64,000 nucleotides of DNA, taken from positions 12,472 to 76,471 of the forward strand of contig CALDLA010000069.1 of the NCBI GenBank assembly GCA_937898415.1, in the 5' to 3' direction. This DNA comes from an uncultured Prevotellaceae bacterium. GTDB lineage: Bacteria; Bacteroidota; Bacteroidia; Bacteroidales; Bacteroidaceae. A program made the position numbers and the translations under genes. Under the pieces are notes generated by a model. That model ran no database searches. It was given only the letters and a program-made list of their open reading frames with translations, and was not told where the DNA came from. Positions 15,780 to 25,870 of this stretch are shown piece after piece (the first letter of the stretch is position 1; every line of letters starts with the position of its first letter).

Positions 15780-18700
15780 ATGAAAAAAAGACTAACATTG
15801 TTTTTGGCAAGTCTTTTCCTGTTCATGGGCGAAGCACTTGCACAGACACAGGTCAATGGAACCGTGCTCTCACAGGAAGACGGCGAACCGGTTATCGGTG
15901 CAGCTATCCGAATTGTGGGCAAGCAGGTCGGTATGTTGACCGATGCTAACGGTCGTTTTTCGCTGACCATGCCAAGTGGCTCTACGCAGATTACGGTATC
16001 GTATGTAGGCTATGAGACACAGACGCTGCAAGCCAAGAACGGTATGCGCGTGTTCCTGAAACCCGACTCCAAGATGGTGGACGAGGTGATTGTGGTAGCC
16101 TATGGTACACAGAAAAAATCGGCCTTCACCGGTTCGGCCACCCAAATTGATTCGAAGACCATTGAGACCCATGTCGCCACAAACGTGACACAATCCTTGG
16201 CAGGTACGACACCTGGTGTGCAGATTGTCCAGTCAAGTGGAGACCCTGCATCAAACGCTCCCACACTGCGTATCCGTGGTGTAGGCTCACTTTATGCTTC
16301 TAACACGCCGCTATATGTGGTTGATGGTGTACCTTACGACGGTTCTATCAACGCTATCAATCCGCAGGACGTGGAGTCGATGACAGTGCTGAAAGATGCC
16401 TCAGCATCGGCTATCTACGGTGCACGCGGTGCTAATGGTGTTGTGCTCATCACCACCAAGAAGGGTCGCAATCAGGATGCCGAAATACGTTTCGATGCAA
16501 AATGGGGTTCAAATTCGCGTCTGATACCTCAGTATGACGTCATCACCGACCCAGGGCAGTATTACGAACTGGCCTACAAGAAACTCTACAACTCACAGAT
16601 TTACGCCGGCAAGTCGGCTGCCGAGGCCTATGCCTTTGCCGATGCCAACCTCTTCAACGAGAAGAACGGCGGTTTAGGCTACCAAGTCTACACAGTGCCA
16701 TCGGGTGAAAAGCTCATTGGTACCAACTTCAAACTCAACCCCAATGCCACGTTGGGCTACAGCGACGGCCAATACTACTATATGCCTGATGACTGGTACG
16801 ACGAGACCTTCCACAACTCATTCCGCCAGGAGTACAACGCATCGTTCAGCGGCGTTACAGATCGTCTGAACTACTATGCCAGCGTGGGCTACCTGGACGA
16901 CGGTGGTGTAGTGAACAACTCGGGCATGAAGCGTTATAGTGCCCGTCTGAATGTTGACTATCAAGTGAAGAAGTGGCTGAAGGTCGGTACCAATATGAGC
17001 TACGCGCATATAGACTCAGAGCAACCCTCCTATGGTTCTTCATGGGGTTCAAGCGGCAACGTGTTCTACATTGCCAACACGATAGCCCCCATCTATCCTC
17101 TTTATGTACGTAATGCGGATGGCAGCATCAAGCACGATGACAATGGTTTGACCGTTTATGATGCCAACCAGACCAACTTCAAGCGTCCGAATACAGTGGG
17201 TAATGCCATCCGTGACAACGAAATCAACAAACGTCAAGACTATCGCGACCACTATAACGGCAGATTCTCAGCCGTCATCACCCCGATTGAAGGTCTTTCA
17301 CTGACAGCTAACCTGTCGGTATCGTCACGCAACCGCCGTTACAACGCCCTTTACAGTACTTTCGGTTCTGCTAGCAGCGTTGATGGTCAGGCATACGTCT
17401 TCAACCAACGTGTCTTTGCCGTTACCAACCAGTATCTGGCTAACTACAAGACCAGTTTCCTCGACGACCAGCACCACATTGAAGTGTTGGCCGGTTACGA
17501 GCAATACAAACTGAAAATTCAAGAGCTGTCGGGCGAGAATGATCATCTGTATGACCCGACCATCGCTGAATTGGGTAATGCTGTGGGTACAGAAAACAAG
17601 GATCCACAGTCGAGCACCGACAATTACATGACAGAAGGTTTTCTGGGTCGTCTGCTCTATGACTTCCAGGAGAAGTACTTCCTGAACGGTTCTATCCGTC
17701 GCGACGGCTCCAGCCGCTTTGCTCCCGGCCACCGGTGGGGAACCTTCGGTAGCGTTGGTGCTGCATGGGAAATCAAGAAGGAAAACTTCATGGAAAACGC
17801 AACGTGGCTTGATATGCTGAAATTCAAGGTAAGCTACGGTGTGCAAGGAAATGACAATATCCTCGACAACAACGGCAACGACCAATATTATCCCTACATC
17901 ACCCAGTACAAACCTTCATGGAGTTCGTCAGCTGGCTACAGCCTACAGATGACATGGAAAGGCAACGAGGATCTGACTTGGGAAAGTTCGAAGTCGTTCA
18001 ACATTGGCTTTGACTTCGCTATGCTGAAGAACCGCCTGTCTGGTAGCATCGAGTACTTCTCTCGTAAAACCAGCGATATGCTCTATTTCAAGGACGTTCC
18101 CCTGTCATCAGGTAACGTGACTGGCTTCGTCACTACCAATATCGGTTCGATGACCAATAAAGGTATTGAGTTGAACCTTCAGGGCGTAGCCTACAAGAAC
18201 AAAGATATCGAGATTGACTTGAATTTCAACCTGACACACGTGAAGAACGAGATAACTGAACTCGATCCCACTGTGGCTGAAGAAGGAATAAAGACCGGCT
18301 CTAGAATCATCAAGATCGGCGGTTCTATCTACGATGCTTATATGCGCCGCTATGCTGGTGTTGACCCCAAAACCGGCAAGGGTCTCTACTATTACAAGGA
18401 GTATGAGAAAAATGCGGACGGCACACCTAAACTTGACGCCAACGGTAAGAAGATCTACACTGGTCGCGACTTGACCACCGACGTCTTCTCAGAGGCTGAC
18501 CAGTATGAGCTGGGCACCATTATGGCCGACGTTTATGGTGGTTTCGGACTTACAGCACGTGCCTACGGTTTCGACTTGACCTCACAGTTCAGCTATCAGC
18601 TCGGCGGTAAGATTTACGACGCACAGTACCAAGCCCTGATGCATACGCAGAATAACATCGGTAGTGCTTGGCACAAGGATGCCCTCAACGCTTGGTCGTT

Positions 18701-19031
18701 CACAAACCAAGGTAGCAATATTCCCCGTCTCGATGGTGACACGCAGGTGGGTCAGACATCTGTCGACCGATTCCTCGTCAGTTCAAACTATCTGAGTATC
18801 AATAATATTCAATTGGGCTACACCTTCCCAAAGAGACTTATCTCTCCGCTGACGCTGACTTCGCTACGCCTCTATGTTGCGGGTGAAAACCTGTATGTAT
18901 GGGCAAAGCGTAAGGGTCTTGACCCCCGTTTCACCATGGCTGTGGGTGGATATTCCACTGGCCCAGGTATGAGTACGTCATCGTACTCTGCTATGCGTAC
19001 CATCACGGCAGGTTTGACGGTAACATTCTAA
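15780..19031 (+). CDS. SusC/RagA-family TonB-linked outer membrane transporter
   Basis: A 1083-aa outer-membrane protein with a signal peptide (residues 1-22). It has a carboxypeptidase-regulatory-like domain (about 24-105, V-N-G-T-V-L...G-E-P-V-I-G-A). The plug carries the SusC signature around residues 180-230: Y-V-V-D-G-V-P-Y, then L-K-D-A-S-A-S-A-I-Y-G-A-R-G-A-N-G-V. A 22-strand barrel region follows. It imports substrate delivered by its SusD partner, encoded 30 bp downstream, powered by TonB. The two downstream genes are a lipoprotein and a C10 cysteine protease, not glycosidases. This suggests peptides or glycoproteins as substrate, an inference from context only. Confidence 0.95.
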   Translation: MKKRLTLFLASLFLFMGEALAQTQVNGTVLSQEDGEPVIGAAIRIVGKQVGMLTDANGRFSLTMPSGSTQITVSYVGYETQTLQAKNGMRVFLKPDSKMVDEVIVVAYGTQKKSAFTGSATQIDSKTIETHVATNVTQSLAGTTPGVQIVQSSGDPASNAPTLRIRGVGSLYASNTPLYVVDGVPYDGSINAINPQDVESMTVLKDASASAIYGARGANGVVLITTKKGRNQDAEIRFDAKWGSNSRLIPQYDVITDPGQYYELAYKKLYNSQIYAGKSAAEAYAFADANLFNEKNGGLGYQVYTVPSGEKLIGTNFKLNPNATLGYSDGQYYYMPDDWYDETFHNSFRQEYNASFSGVTDRLNYYASVGYLDDGGVVNNSGMKRYSARLNVDYQVKKWLKVGTNMSYAHIDSEQPSYGSSWGSSGNVFYIANTIAPIYPLYVRNADGSIKHDDNGLTVYDANQTNFKRPNTVGNAIRDNEINKRQDYRDHYNGRFSAVITPIEGLSLTANLSVSSRNRRYNALYSTFGSASSVDGQAYVFNQRVFAVTNQYLANYKTSFLDDQHHIEVLAGYEQYKLKIQELSGENDHLYDPTIAELGNAVGTENKDPQSSTDNYMTEGFLGRLLYDFQEKYFLNGSIRRDGSSRFAPGHRWGTFGSVGAAWEIKKENFMENATWLDMLKFKVSYGVQGNDNILDNNGNDQYYPYITQYKPSWSSSAGYSLQMTWKGNEDLTWESSKSFNIGFDFAMLKNRLSGSIEYFSRKTSDMLYFKDVPLSSGNVTGFVTTNIGSMTNKGIELNLQGVAYKNKDIEIDLNFNLTHVKNEITELDPTVAEEGIKTGSRIIKIGGSIYDAYMRRYAGVDPKTGKGLYYYKEYEKNADGTPKLDANGKKIYTGRDLTTDVFSEADQYELGTIMADVYGGFGLTARAYGFDLTSQFSYQLGGKIYDAQYQALMHTQNNIGSAWHKDALNAWSFTNQGSNIPRLDGDTQVGQTSVDRFLVSSNYLSINNIQLGYTFPKRLISPLTLTSLRLYVAGENLYVWAKRKGLDPRFTMAVGGYSTGPGMSTSSYSAMRTITAGLTVTF

Positions 19032-19061
19032 TCAAGTAGAAACGTAAAAAAGATAGAAATC

Positions 19062-20687
19062 ATGAAACTATACAAATTATCATTCATTGCAATAGCTGGC
19101 CTGACGACACTTGTCTCTTGTAACGATATCGACGAGATGGAACCAGCCAGCAGCTACCTGACAGAAGATCAGGTAAGGCAGTCCAAGGAGTTGATTCCTG
19201 GACGCGCGGAGGCTTCGTTCTCGTCCATGTTCAACATGATGGGACTGCCCAATGGCGTCTTCAACCGTGCCAGCTACCGTGCAGATGATTTCGGATTCAT
19301 CATGTCGGCCATTTCATGCGATGCCGAAGGTCCTGACTATTTGTACGATGACAGCGGCTACAACTGGTTCTCTGTATGCGGTGAATACTCTTCACGTAAC
19401 GCCAACTATGCTAACCCGTACATTCGCTACGCTACGCCATACAACCAGATAAAGATGGCCAACGACATCATCAGGGAAAACAAGGAGGCCACCGACAGCG
19501 TAGGCAAGAATATGCTGGCGCAGGCTCATGCCATCCGTGCCTTCGACTACCTCTCATTGATACAGTACTTCCAGTTTAACTATCAGATTGCCAAAGACAA
19601 ACCCGGTGTGCCCATCGTGACCGATGAGACCCCCGACGATCAGCTGACCGACAATCCCCGTGCCAGTGTCGAGGAGGTGTACAAACTCATTTTGGATGAC
19701 CTGAACTTTGCCATTGCCAATCTGGACAACAAGCGCAGCAACAAGACTCGCGTCAACCAGCAGGTTGCCTATGGTCTGCGTGCCCGTGTCAACCTCATTA
19801 TGGGTAAATGGGCCGATGCCGCCGCCGATGCCGACAAGGCTATGGAGGGCTATACGCCCGCCGAGATTACCGGTCCTGCCTTCGTCAGCATCGAGGAGCC
19901 TAACTGGATTTGGGGTATCGAGATTACACAAAACATTGCTATGATAGGTTCTTACGCCACTTGTGGCTCATGGCTCAGTTCGTTCAGCGCTGACAGCTAC
20001 ACTGCCGGTGCAGGTTGCTATGCCATGATTAACACCCTGTTGTGGAATAAGATTCCTGAGACCGACGTCCGTAAGGGCTGGTGGGTTAACGAAGACCTGC
20101 ACTCGCCGCTGCTGGCCAACGAGAGTTGGGGAAGCGCTCAGGGCGATGCCATTGCCACATTGGAGATTGACGACGTCAAGATGGCTTTCACCCCATATAC
20201 CAATGTGAAGTTCGGTATGAAGGATGGTATCGGTTCATCCAACAATATCAATGACTATCCCCTGATGCGTGTCGAGGAAATGATTCTCATCAAGGCCGAA
20301 GGCCTGGCTAAGAGCGGCCAGGAGGCTCAGGCTCGCACCATCCTTGAGAACTTTGTAAAGACCTACCGTGACCCCGCCTACTCATCGACGGCCGGTGGTC
20401 GCACACTGGCAGACGAGATTTGGTATCAGCGACGTGTTGAGTTGTGGGGTGAAGGCTTCGCCATGAGCGACATCATGCGTCTGCAGAAGCCGCTGGTTCG
20501 TTTCCACGACGACAAATGCAACCAGCCCACAGCCTTCCGTTTCAATATGCCCGCCGATGACGCTTGGCTGCTGATGCGCTTCTGTGACAGCGAGACCAAC
20601 ACCAATGCCGGTATTATTGACAACAGCGGCAGCCAGCAGCCCGAACAGGACCAGTATCCTAACCTTCGCGACGGTGTGACCGACTAA
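19062..20687 (+). CDS. SusD/RagB-family nutrient-binding lipoprotein
   Basis: A 541-aa lipoprotein. The signal peptide ends in a lipobox with Cys20 (L-V-S-C). The body has the SusD/RagB helical layout, including N-M-L-A-Q-A-H-A-I-R-A-F-D-Y-L in the TPR scaffold and the C-terminal R-R-V-E-L-W-G-E-G-F segment typical of the family. It sits on the outer face of the outer membrane, capping the SusC barrel and binding the substrate. Second gene of the susCD-lipoprotein-protease operon. Confidence 0.95.
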   Translation: MKLYKLSFIAIAGLTTLVSCNDIDEMEPASSYLTEDQVRQSKELIPGRAEASFSSMFNMMGLPNGVFNRASYRADDFGFIMSAISCDAEGPDYLYDDSGYNWFSVCGEYSSRNANYANPYIRYATPYNQIKMANDIIRENKEATDSVGKNMLAQAHAIRAFDYLSLIQYFQFNYQIAKDKPGVPIVTDETPDDQLTDNPRASVEEVYKLILDDLNFAIANLDNKRSNKTRVNQQVAYGLRARVNLIMGKWADAAADADKAMEGYTPAEITGPAFVSIEEPNWIWGIEITQNIAMIGSYATCGSWLSSFSADSYTAGAGCYAMINTLLWNKIPETDVRKGWWVNEDLHSPLLANESWGSAQGDAIATLEIDDVKMAFTPYTNVKFGMKDGIGSSNNINDYPLMRVEEMILIKAEGLAKSGQEAQARTILENFVKTYRDPAYSSTAGGRTLADEIWYQRRVELWGEGFAMSDIMRLQKPLVRFHDDKCNQPTAFRFNMPADDAWLLMRFCDSETNTNAGIIDNSGSQQPEQDQYPNLRDGVTD

Positions 20688-20718
20688 TTAGTAATCAACA
20701 AACAAAGACATCAAGATT

Positions 20719-21519
20719 ATGAAACTTAATAAATTATTCCTAATGACAGGCTTGGCCGTCATGAGTCTGATGGCAGCCTCGTGCAGCGATGACGATGACT
20801 GGTCGGCTGGCGCACCTACTAATGCCCAAGGGCTGAACGTCTATATTGCTTCATCAAATAGTATCGCTCTGCCTGTAGACGGCAACACCTTTGAGGTGAC
20901 CTATGCGCGCAACACCAAGAGCGGAACACTGACCATCCCTGTGAACTTCCAGACCGCTACGCCGGAAATCTTCACCAGCGTGCCCTCTGAGGTGACGTTT
21001 GCCGAGGGCGACTCAGTGGCTACCATCACCATTACCTGCAGCAACGACATGGAGATGTTCGAAACCTACTTGGCAACAATTGCCGTTGACGAAAAGTATA
21101 CTACGCAGTATGCCGATACGACTATCAACATTCCACGTGCTGAACTGAAAGTGGTCAAGGAAGACTATAAGCCCTATAAGACGGGAACTTACTACTCACA
21201 GTTTAATGAGGCAGAAGTTCATGGCAGTATTCTTGAATACTCAGAAATCAAAAAGTTCTACCGCATTAAGATTGATGACGAAATGATGGCTCATACCTTC
21301 ACGTTCACCGTTGACGACGATGGCAAAATCACCATCAACGAGCAGAAACTCTATCAAGGATGGGATTACCAGGATTATGGTTCTGTCTATGCAAAGCCGT
21401 CTGCCTCTAAACCATCTCTTTACGATCCTGAAGATAATACCTATTATTTCGGATTTAACTACTTTGTATCGGCTGGTTCTTTCGACGGCGACTATTATGA
21501 CTATTTTGTAGTTGAATAA
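20719..21519 (+). CDS. Lipoprotein of the susCD-protease operon
   Basis: A 266-aa lipoprotein with lipobox Cys22 (M-A-A-S-C-S-D-D-D-D). The acidic run after the cysteine is the usual Bacteroidetes signal for surface export of lipoproteins. Residues about 35-140 look like a Calx-beta/Ig-like strand module (V-T-F-A-E-G-D-S-V-A-T-I-T-I-T). The C-terminal half is Tyr/Asp-rich with no recognised domain. The stop codon overlaps the next ATG (TAATG), indicating translational coupling with the protease gene. It probably serves as an accessory surface binding protein. Confidence 0.8.
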   Translation: MKLNKLFLMTGLAVMSLMAASCSDDDDWSAGAPTNAQGLNVYIASSNSIALPVDGNTFEVTYARNTKSGTLTIPVNFQTATPEIFTSVPSEVTFAEGDSVATITITCSNDMEMFETYLATIAVDEKYTTQYADTTINIPRAELKVVKEDYKPYKTGTYYSQFNEAEVHGSILEYSEIKKFYRIKIDDEMMAHTFTFTVDDDGKITINEQKLYQGWDYQDYGSVYAKPSASKPSLYDPEDNTYYFGFNYFVSAGSFDGDYYDYFVVE

Positions 21520-23213
21520 TGAGACGCCTATTCACATTATCAATATTAGTGGCTATCCTGGGGATAGCCACTAATGCTTCTGAGCGTAAAGATACTGAGA
21601 TGCTGGCCATTGCACGCTACCATTTGACAGGAGCTGTCAATGGCAGCCGCAGCGTTGCCGCTCAGAACGTCAGACTACTCATGAAAGACAAAGCACTGTC
21701 AGTATATGGCGTCGATGGAAGTTTTGTCGTTGTCAGCCGCGATGACCGTTTCCCGGCAGTCATCGGCTATTCAGCTACCGCGCTGGACGACATGAGCGAC
21801 TTGCCACCGGCCTTCAGTTGGTGGCTAAAGGAGGTGAGCCAATCTATGGCGCGCCAAATAGACTGTGGCAACTGGAGCATCCCACTACAGACTGTCGATG
21901 TCGTTCCGCCTATGCTTACTACCCAATGGAGCCAAAAAGAGCCCTATAACCTGTTGTGTCCGAAATTAGCAACGCAACGCTGTCCGACAGGATGTGTGGC
22001 CACGGCCGCAGCACAGATTATGAAGTACTTCAATTATCCGGCTCAAGGCCGCGGATATGCTTCATATACGAAAATTGGTCGTAAGGTGGATACTGAAATT
22101 AATAGTGTGTATGACTGGGACAATATGAAGAACTTTTATGCTGAGACTCAGAAAACACTGACCGATGCCAACAGGGCTGTGGCCACACTGATGTTTGACG
22201 CAGGAGCTTCTGCTAACATGGAATACACACTGAATTATGGTACGACGTCGCTGATAAAATGCGCCAAAGGATTAGGCGACAACTTCCAATATGATTCATT
22301 GGCACTGCGCCTGCTTTTCCGGGACTTTTTTACTGAGACAGAATGGAACAACATCGTGGTGGACGAACTGGCAAATGAGCACCGACCCATACTCTATTCA
22401 GGCAATCCCAAGGACGGTTCAACTGGTCATGCCTTCGTGCTTGACGGTATTGACACTGATGGCAAATTCCACGTCAACTGGGGATGGGCTGGCAAATGTG
22501 ATGGCTATTTCAGCCTGAATTTGTTAAGACCCGGATCAGGTGCTGAACAGGAGGGAAATTTCAGCTATGGCAATCATATGCTGATAGGCTTCACGCCCAG
22601 AGAGACACCTGCTGAAGGTGCCGTTGAGAAGTCATTCTGGGGTGCTGACACCGAATGTAAATTGTCTATTGACGCGACGGACTCGCTGGTTATCACGGCC
22701 AGCAATATTTACAACTTAGACTATCGCTATTTCTTCGGAAAGATTATGGTGACAATGGACAACGTCAACGGCTCAGAAGAGGATAGTAATACCATACTCC
22801 TATACGATTCAGAAATGGAGGACGAAGAAGGAAATGAATATGGTCCGGTACCTTTCGCATACGGCTTCTCGTTCATAGAGAATGAAGAAGACGAATCTGG
22901 TAACGAAGCTATTGTCTGGTTGAAAGAAGAGGAAATAAAGACTGGCACTTATGTGCTAACATTGGTTTCACAAGCACTAAACGAACCCGAGCCCACGCCT
23001 ATTCATGCCCTTGGCGGTGCTATCTGTCAATACACACTGACGAAAGGTGATGACGGCTCGTTAACTCTGGTTGAAGGTGTTCCCACGGCCATTGCAGACA
23101 TCAACGCTACGCGACAGAAGGCCGACAATAACATTTACAATTTGAATGGGCAGAAGGTCAACTGTCCCGGCAGAGGCATCTATATCAAGAATGGCAAGAA
23201 AGTAAAACTATAA
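21519..23213 (+). CDS. C10 family (streptopain/interpain-type) cysteine protease
   Basis: A 564-aa secreted cysteine protease. Signal peptide, then a propeptide of about 100 residues (S-V-A-A-Q-N-V-R-L-L is typical of the Spi inhibitory fold). The catalytic cysteine is C159 in P-T-G-C-V-A-T-A-A-A-Q and the catalytic histidine H304 in G-H-A-F-V-L-D-G. The following H-V-N-W-G-W-A-G segment carries the conserved Trp residues. The family includes SpeB and Prevotella interpain A. The C-terminus has the shared tail (I-Y-N-L-N-G-Q-K-V, then R-G-I-Y-I-K-N-G-K-K). Translationally coupled to the upstream lipoprotein. Together with SusCD it likely cleaves extracellular proteins to peptides for uptake. 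Confidence 0.9.
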   Translation: MRRLFTLSILVAILGIATNASERKDTEMLAIARYHLTGAVNGSRSVAAQNVRLLMKDKALSVYGVDGSFVVVSRDDRFPAVIGYSATALDDMSDLPPAFSWWLKEVSQSMARQIDCGNWSIPLQTVDVVPPMLTTQWSQKEPYNLLCPKLATQRCPTGCVATAAAQIMKYFNYPAQGRGYASYTKIGRKVDTEINSVYDWDNMKNFYAETQKTLTDANRAVATLMFDAGASANMEYTLNYGTTSLIKCAKGLGDNFQYDSLALRLLFRDFFTETEWNNIVVDELANEHRPILYSGNPKDGSTGHAFVLDGIDTDGKFHVNWGWAGKCDGYFSLNLLRPGSGAEQEGNFSYGNHMLIGFTPRETPAEGAVEKSFWGADTECKLSIDATDSLVITASNIYNLDYRYFFGKIMVTMDNVNGSEEDSNTILLYDSEMEDEEGNEYGPVPFAYGFSFIENEEDESGNEAIVWLKEEEIKTGTYVLTLVSQALNEPEPTPIHALGGAICQYTLTKGDDGSLTLVEGVPTAIADINATRQKADNNIYNLNGQKVNCPGRGIYIKNGKKVKL

Positions 23214-23238
23214 TCTGTGCGTACCTCTTCATTGCAGA

Positions 23239-23269
23239 AATTCCGTTACGAGATTCCCGTAACGGAATT
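23239..23269. terminator. Hairpin between convergent operons
   Basis: The 12-bp arms AATTCCGTTACG (23239-23250) and 23258-23269 are perfectly complementary across a 7-nt loop. A partial third copy of CCGTTA follows. It is placed where a bidirectional terminator is expected, though the T run is short. Confidence 0.55.
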
Positions 23270-23322
23270 TCCGTTATTGAGAGACCTGTAAAACCAAGCG
23301 TTTGTTCTGAAAAAAAGGAAAA

Positions 23323-24987
23323 CTATTTTCTGATAATGATTGGCGGGGCGGGACGCCACTGCTGCCACGGTGCCTTCAGACCACGCGTCAAAGAATATTG
23401 CCAACGGGTGGGTTTGTGCTGTTCGTCGAAGGCGGCGAACTCGTCGAAGGTGGAGGAGGGACGTTCCTCACCCATTGACATGATGCGGTCGAAGATGACT
23501 TTCCGGCTGGGCGCATTGAAGGGACTGTCGTTATTACGCATCATGCTGTTCTCAGTGGGACGGTAGACGTCCAAGACATAGGTATATGCACCCTCGTAGA
23601 GTCCGATCTTCTCTGAAGTGAAATGGTCGTCGCCGATAAACGGACTCCACAGCACGCGTTCGGCATCTTCCTCCGTATCGACATTCAGCATCCACCCGAG
23701 GCGGTGGAGTTCTTGCAAACGGCTGACTTCACGGGAGCCGGGAGCACCCTTGGCCTCATAGCCATACTCATCAGCCAACTTGGCAAAACCGTGGCCGACG
23801 GCCTCATGAATCAGGACCAGACGGAAATTCTCGTCGTCAAGACCGTCCATCAGCGTACAGAGCGAGATGGCATACTGGCGGGGACTGCCCGTCTGCTTGT
23901 TGAGGAGCAGGGCGGTCACGCCATTGTGGCTGTGGCTGTTGACGATGACGATGGCCAGCGAGCGTTCCAGGTCAATACTGTCAACCTTGCCCACATAGGC
24001 GGCAACTTTGTCTTCGTCGAAGTCAATCTCCGTGGAAGTATGGCTGGGGACGGTACTGAACACCGTGGAGCGACCATCACCCACACCGCTGTTCTTGGAG
24101 ACGGCGGTGACGGCATAGACATCGAAATAGTCGCGGAGAGAGTATATAGGCTCTTCGCTGAACAGGTGTTCCATAGAGCGAACCATCGTGCGGTAATAGG
24201 TACTGTCGGCCACGTCGCGGTCAGTAAAGCCGTCGCCCATCAGGACAAAGGGAATGCCCTGACCCATGGACGACCGCTGGAGGCGGATGACGGTGCCGTC
24301 GGCTGTAAAATCGGTTGACTCATAGTCGCTGATGACGCCAGTCTGCGACACGTATGCGGTGTCAAGTCCCATCCAGTTGCCGTCGTCCGAAGGCATGGCC
24401 AGGATGAAAAGGGCCACGCGGCTGTCGGCTGACTGGTTGGGCGAGACGATAATCGGGTGTGTCGAGCCCTCCTGTTCGGCACGAGTCACTGAGCGCGACT
24501 CGTCCTGCCATTGAATCCAGTCGAGTCGCGAATACATAATCTGCAGGTCGTCGCTCTTCGTCAGGTTGGTCTTGAAACTCAGCGACAGCGTGCCACCCTT
24601 GGAGTCAACGGTGTACTCTTTCTGGTTGAAGAGCGCGTACTTGCCGCTCTGGACAAGGGTCACATTGCGGTGGGAGCCGTCAGAGTTGATGATGAGCGAC
24701 GTGGAGCGGTTGCTCCGAGTACGGTTGGTTGCGGCGGTGGTGAGGGTGATGGTATGTTTGCCTGCCCCACCCTTGCGTGGTGAGAACGTCACCCAGCCGG
24801 CCCCGCAGGTAGCCGTCCAGTCTGCCTTCGTCTCAATAGTCAGTGTTTTTGTCTGGTTAGCAACAGGATACAGTTCCACCACACTCCCGGAATGGAGTTT
24901 GATGGAACTGTCACTGCCGTCCTCCTCGCAGCCTGCCAACAGGAGCAGGAGTGACGACAAGAATAAGATATGCCTGAGATATCTCAC
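23323..24987 (-). CDS. BACON-domain lipoprotein with M64 (IgA-type) metallopeptidase domain
   Basis: A 554-aa lipoprotein (lipobox Cys20, L-L-A-G-C-E-E-D). Residues about 30-210 form BACON-like Ig domains (K-A-D-W-T-A-T-C-G-A-G-W-V-T-F-S-P). The C-terminal half is an M64-family peptidase with H391-E-A-V-G-H-G-F-A-K-L-A-D-E-Y as the metal site. The family contains IgA peptidase of Clostridium and many Bacteroidetes paralogues. The histidine spacing is H-E-x-x-G-H, not strict HExxH. Last gene of a three-gene minus-strand operon, starting 3 bp after the coiled-coil lipoprotein. Surface proteolysis is likely; the substrate is unknown. Confidence 0.85.
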   Translation of the reverse strand: MRYLRHILFLSSLLLLLAGCEEDGSDSSIKLHSGSVVELYPVANQTKTLTIETKADWTATCGAGWVTFSPRKGGAGKHTITLTTAATNRTRSNRSTSLIINSDGSHRNVTLVQSGKYALFNQKEYTVDSKGGTLSLSFKTNLTKSDDLQIMYSRLDWIQWQDESRSVTRAEQEGSTHPIIVSPNQSADSRVALFILAMPSDDGNWMGLDTAYVSQTGVISDYESTDFTADGTVIRLQRSSMGQGIPFVLMGDGFTDRDVADSTYYRTMVRSMEHLFSEEPIYSLRDYFDVYAVTAVSKNSGVGDGRSTVFSTVPSHTSTEIDFDEDKVAAYVGKVDSIDLERSLAIVIVNSHSHNGVTALLLNKQTGSPRQYAISLCTLMDGLDDENFRLVLIHEAVGHGFAKLADEYGYEAKGAPGSREVSRLQELHRLGWMLNVDTEEDAERVLWSPFIGDDHFTSEKIGLYEGAYTYVLDVYRPTENSMMRNNDSPFNAPSRKVIFDRIMSMGEERPSSTFDEFAAFDEQHKPTRWQYSLTRGLKAPWQQWRPAPPIIIRK

Positions 24988-24990
24988 TTA

Positions 24991-25839
24991 TTACTTCACA
25001 AGTACAACAAGGTACTTACTCGTCGACCAGAAGGTCTGGGGGTCGGTAATGCGAAGCACGAACTGCTTGTTGGCATCACGCTGCAGGGTGTATGAGCTTG
25101 CCGGATGCGACGTCAGCAGCTTGGCCGATGTGCTGTAGAGCTTAATCTCCTTGTCGACGCGGATGTCAATCTTTGTGAAGTACTCCTTGTTGAAGCTCGA
25201 CTGCAGCACCTTGCCGTCAACCAGAATCTGCTGTTCCTTCAGTTCGTTCTTCGTGCCAAACACGAACCAGGCCGTGTGCAACTGCTTGTCCTGCTGCAGG
25301 ATGGTCTCGGCACGCTGGTTGGTCTCTGTCGTCAGTTCCTGCACGTCGCTGTTCAGGTTGGCCACCTTCTCGTCCAAGTCCATAATCTGGATTTCCTTCT
25401 CGTCTAACTGGCCACGCAACGACTGCAGTTGCTGCTCCTTCTCCTCCATCTGCTGCGTCATTGTGTCCAACAGCTTACGCAGGGCGTCGCTCTTGACACT
25501 GCTCTCGCGCAACTGCTGCTTCAGCTTGTTGATGAGCTCCTTGTTCTGCTTCATCGTCGACTGGATGAACTGGATGTTCTCACGGATGCGTTGCTTCGAG
25601 CTGGCACCCTCACCCTGCTGGGCTACGGCCACACGGTTCTCAGCCTCGGAAATCTGACGGAAACCTTCCTCAATCTCCTGGAACGTGCTCATCATGTCGT
25701 TAATCTCATTGTCCTTCTGGTTGACAATCTGCTTCAGGGAGTCAATACTCTGGGCGGCAGCAAGCTCTGCCTTTGAAGGTCCCTGGTTACAACTAGCAAT
25801 AGCCAGCATGCAAACTCCAAAAATCAATAATTTCTTCAT
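24991..25839 (-). CDS. Coiled-coil lipoprotein
   Basis: A 282-aa lipoprotein with lipobox Cys17 (I-A-S-C). Residues about 30-190 form a long heptad-rich coiled coil (K-L-K-Q-Q-L-R-E and Q-Q-M-E-E-K-E-Q-Q-L). The last 90 residues are globular and beta-rich with no named domain. Found between rsmI (31 bp upstream) and the M64 peptidase gene (3 bp downstream), so co-transcribed. A structural or envelope-scaffold role is plausible, but no function can be assigned. Confidence 0.8.
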   Translation of the reverse strand: MKKLLIFGVCMLAIASCNQGPSKAELAAAQSIDSLKQIVNQKDNEINDMMSTFQEIEEGFRQISEAENRVAVAQQGEGASSKQRIRENIQFIQSTMKQNKELINKLKQQLRESSVKSDALRKLLDTMTQQMEEKEQQLQSLRGQLDEKEIQIMDLDEKVANLNSDVQELTTETNQRAETILQQDKQLHTAWFVFGTKNELKEQQILVDGKVLQSSFNKEYFTKIDIRVDKEIKLYSTSAKLLTSHPASSYTLQRDANKQFVLRITDPQTFWSTSKYLVVLVK

Positions 25840-25870
25840 AATCCTTAGTATTTTAATAATTCTTCAATTT

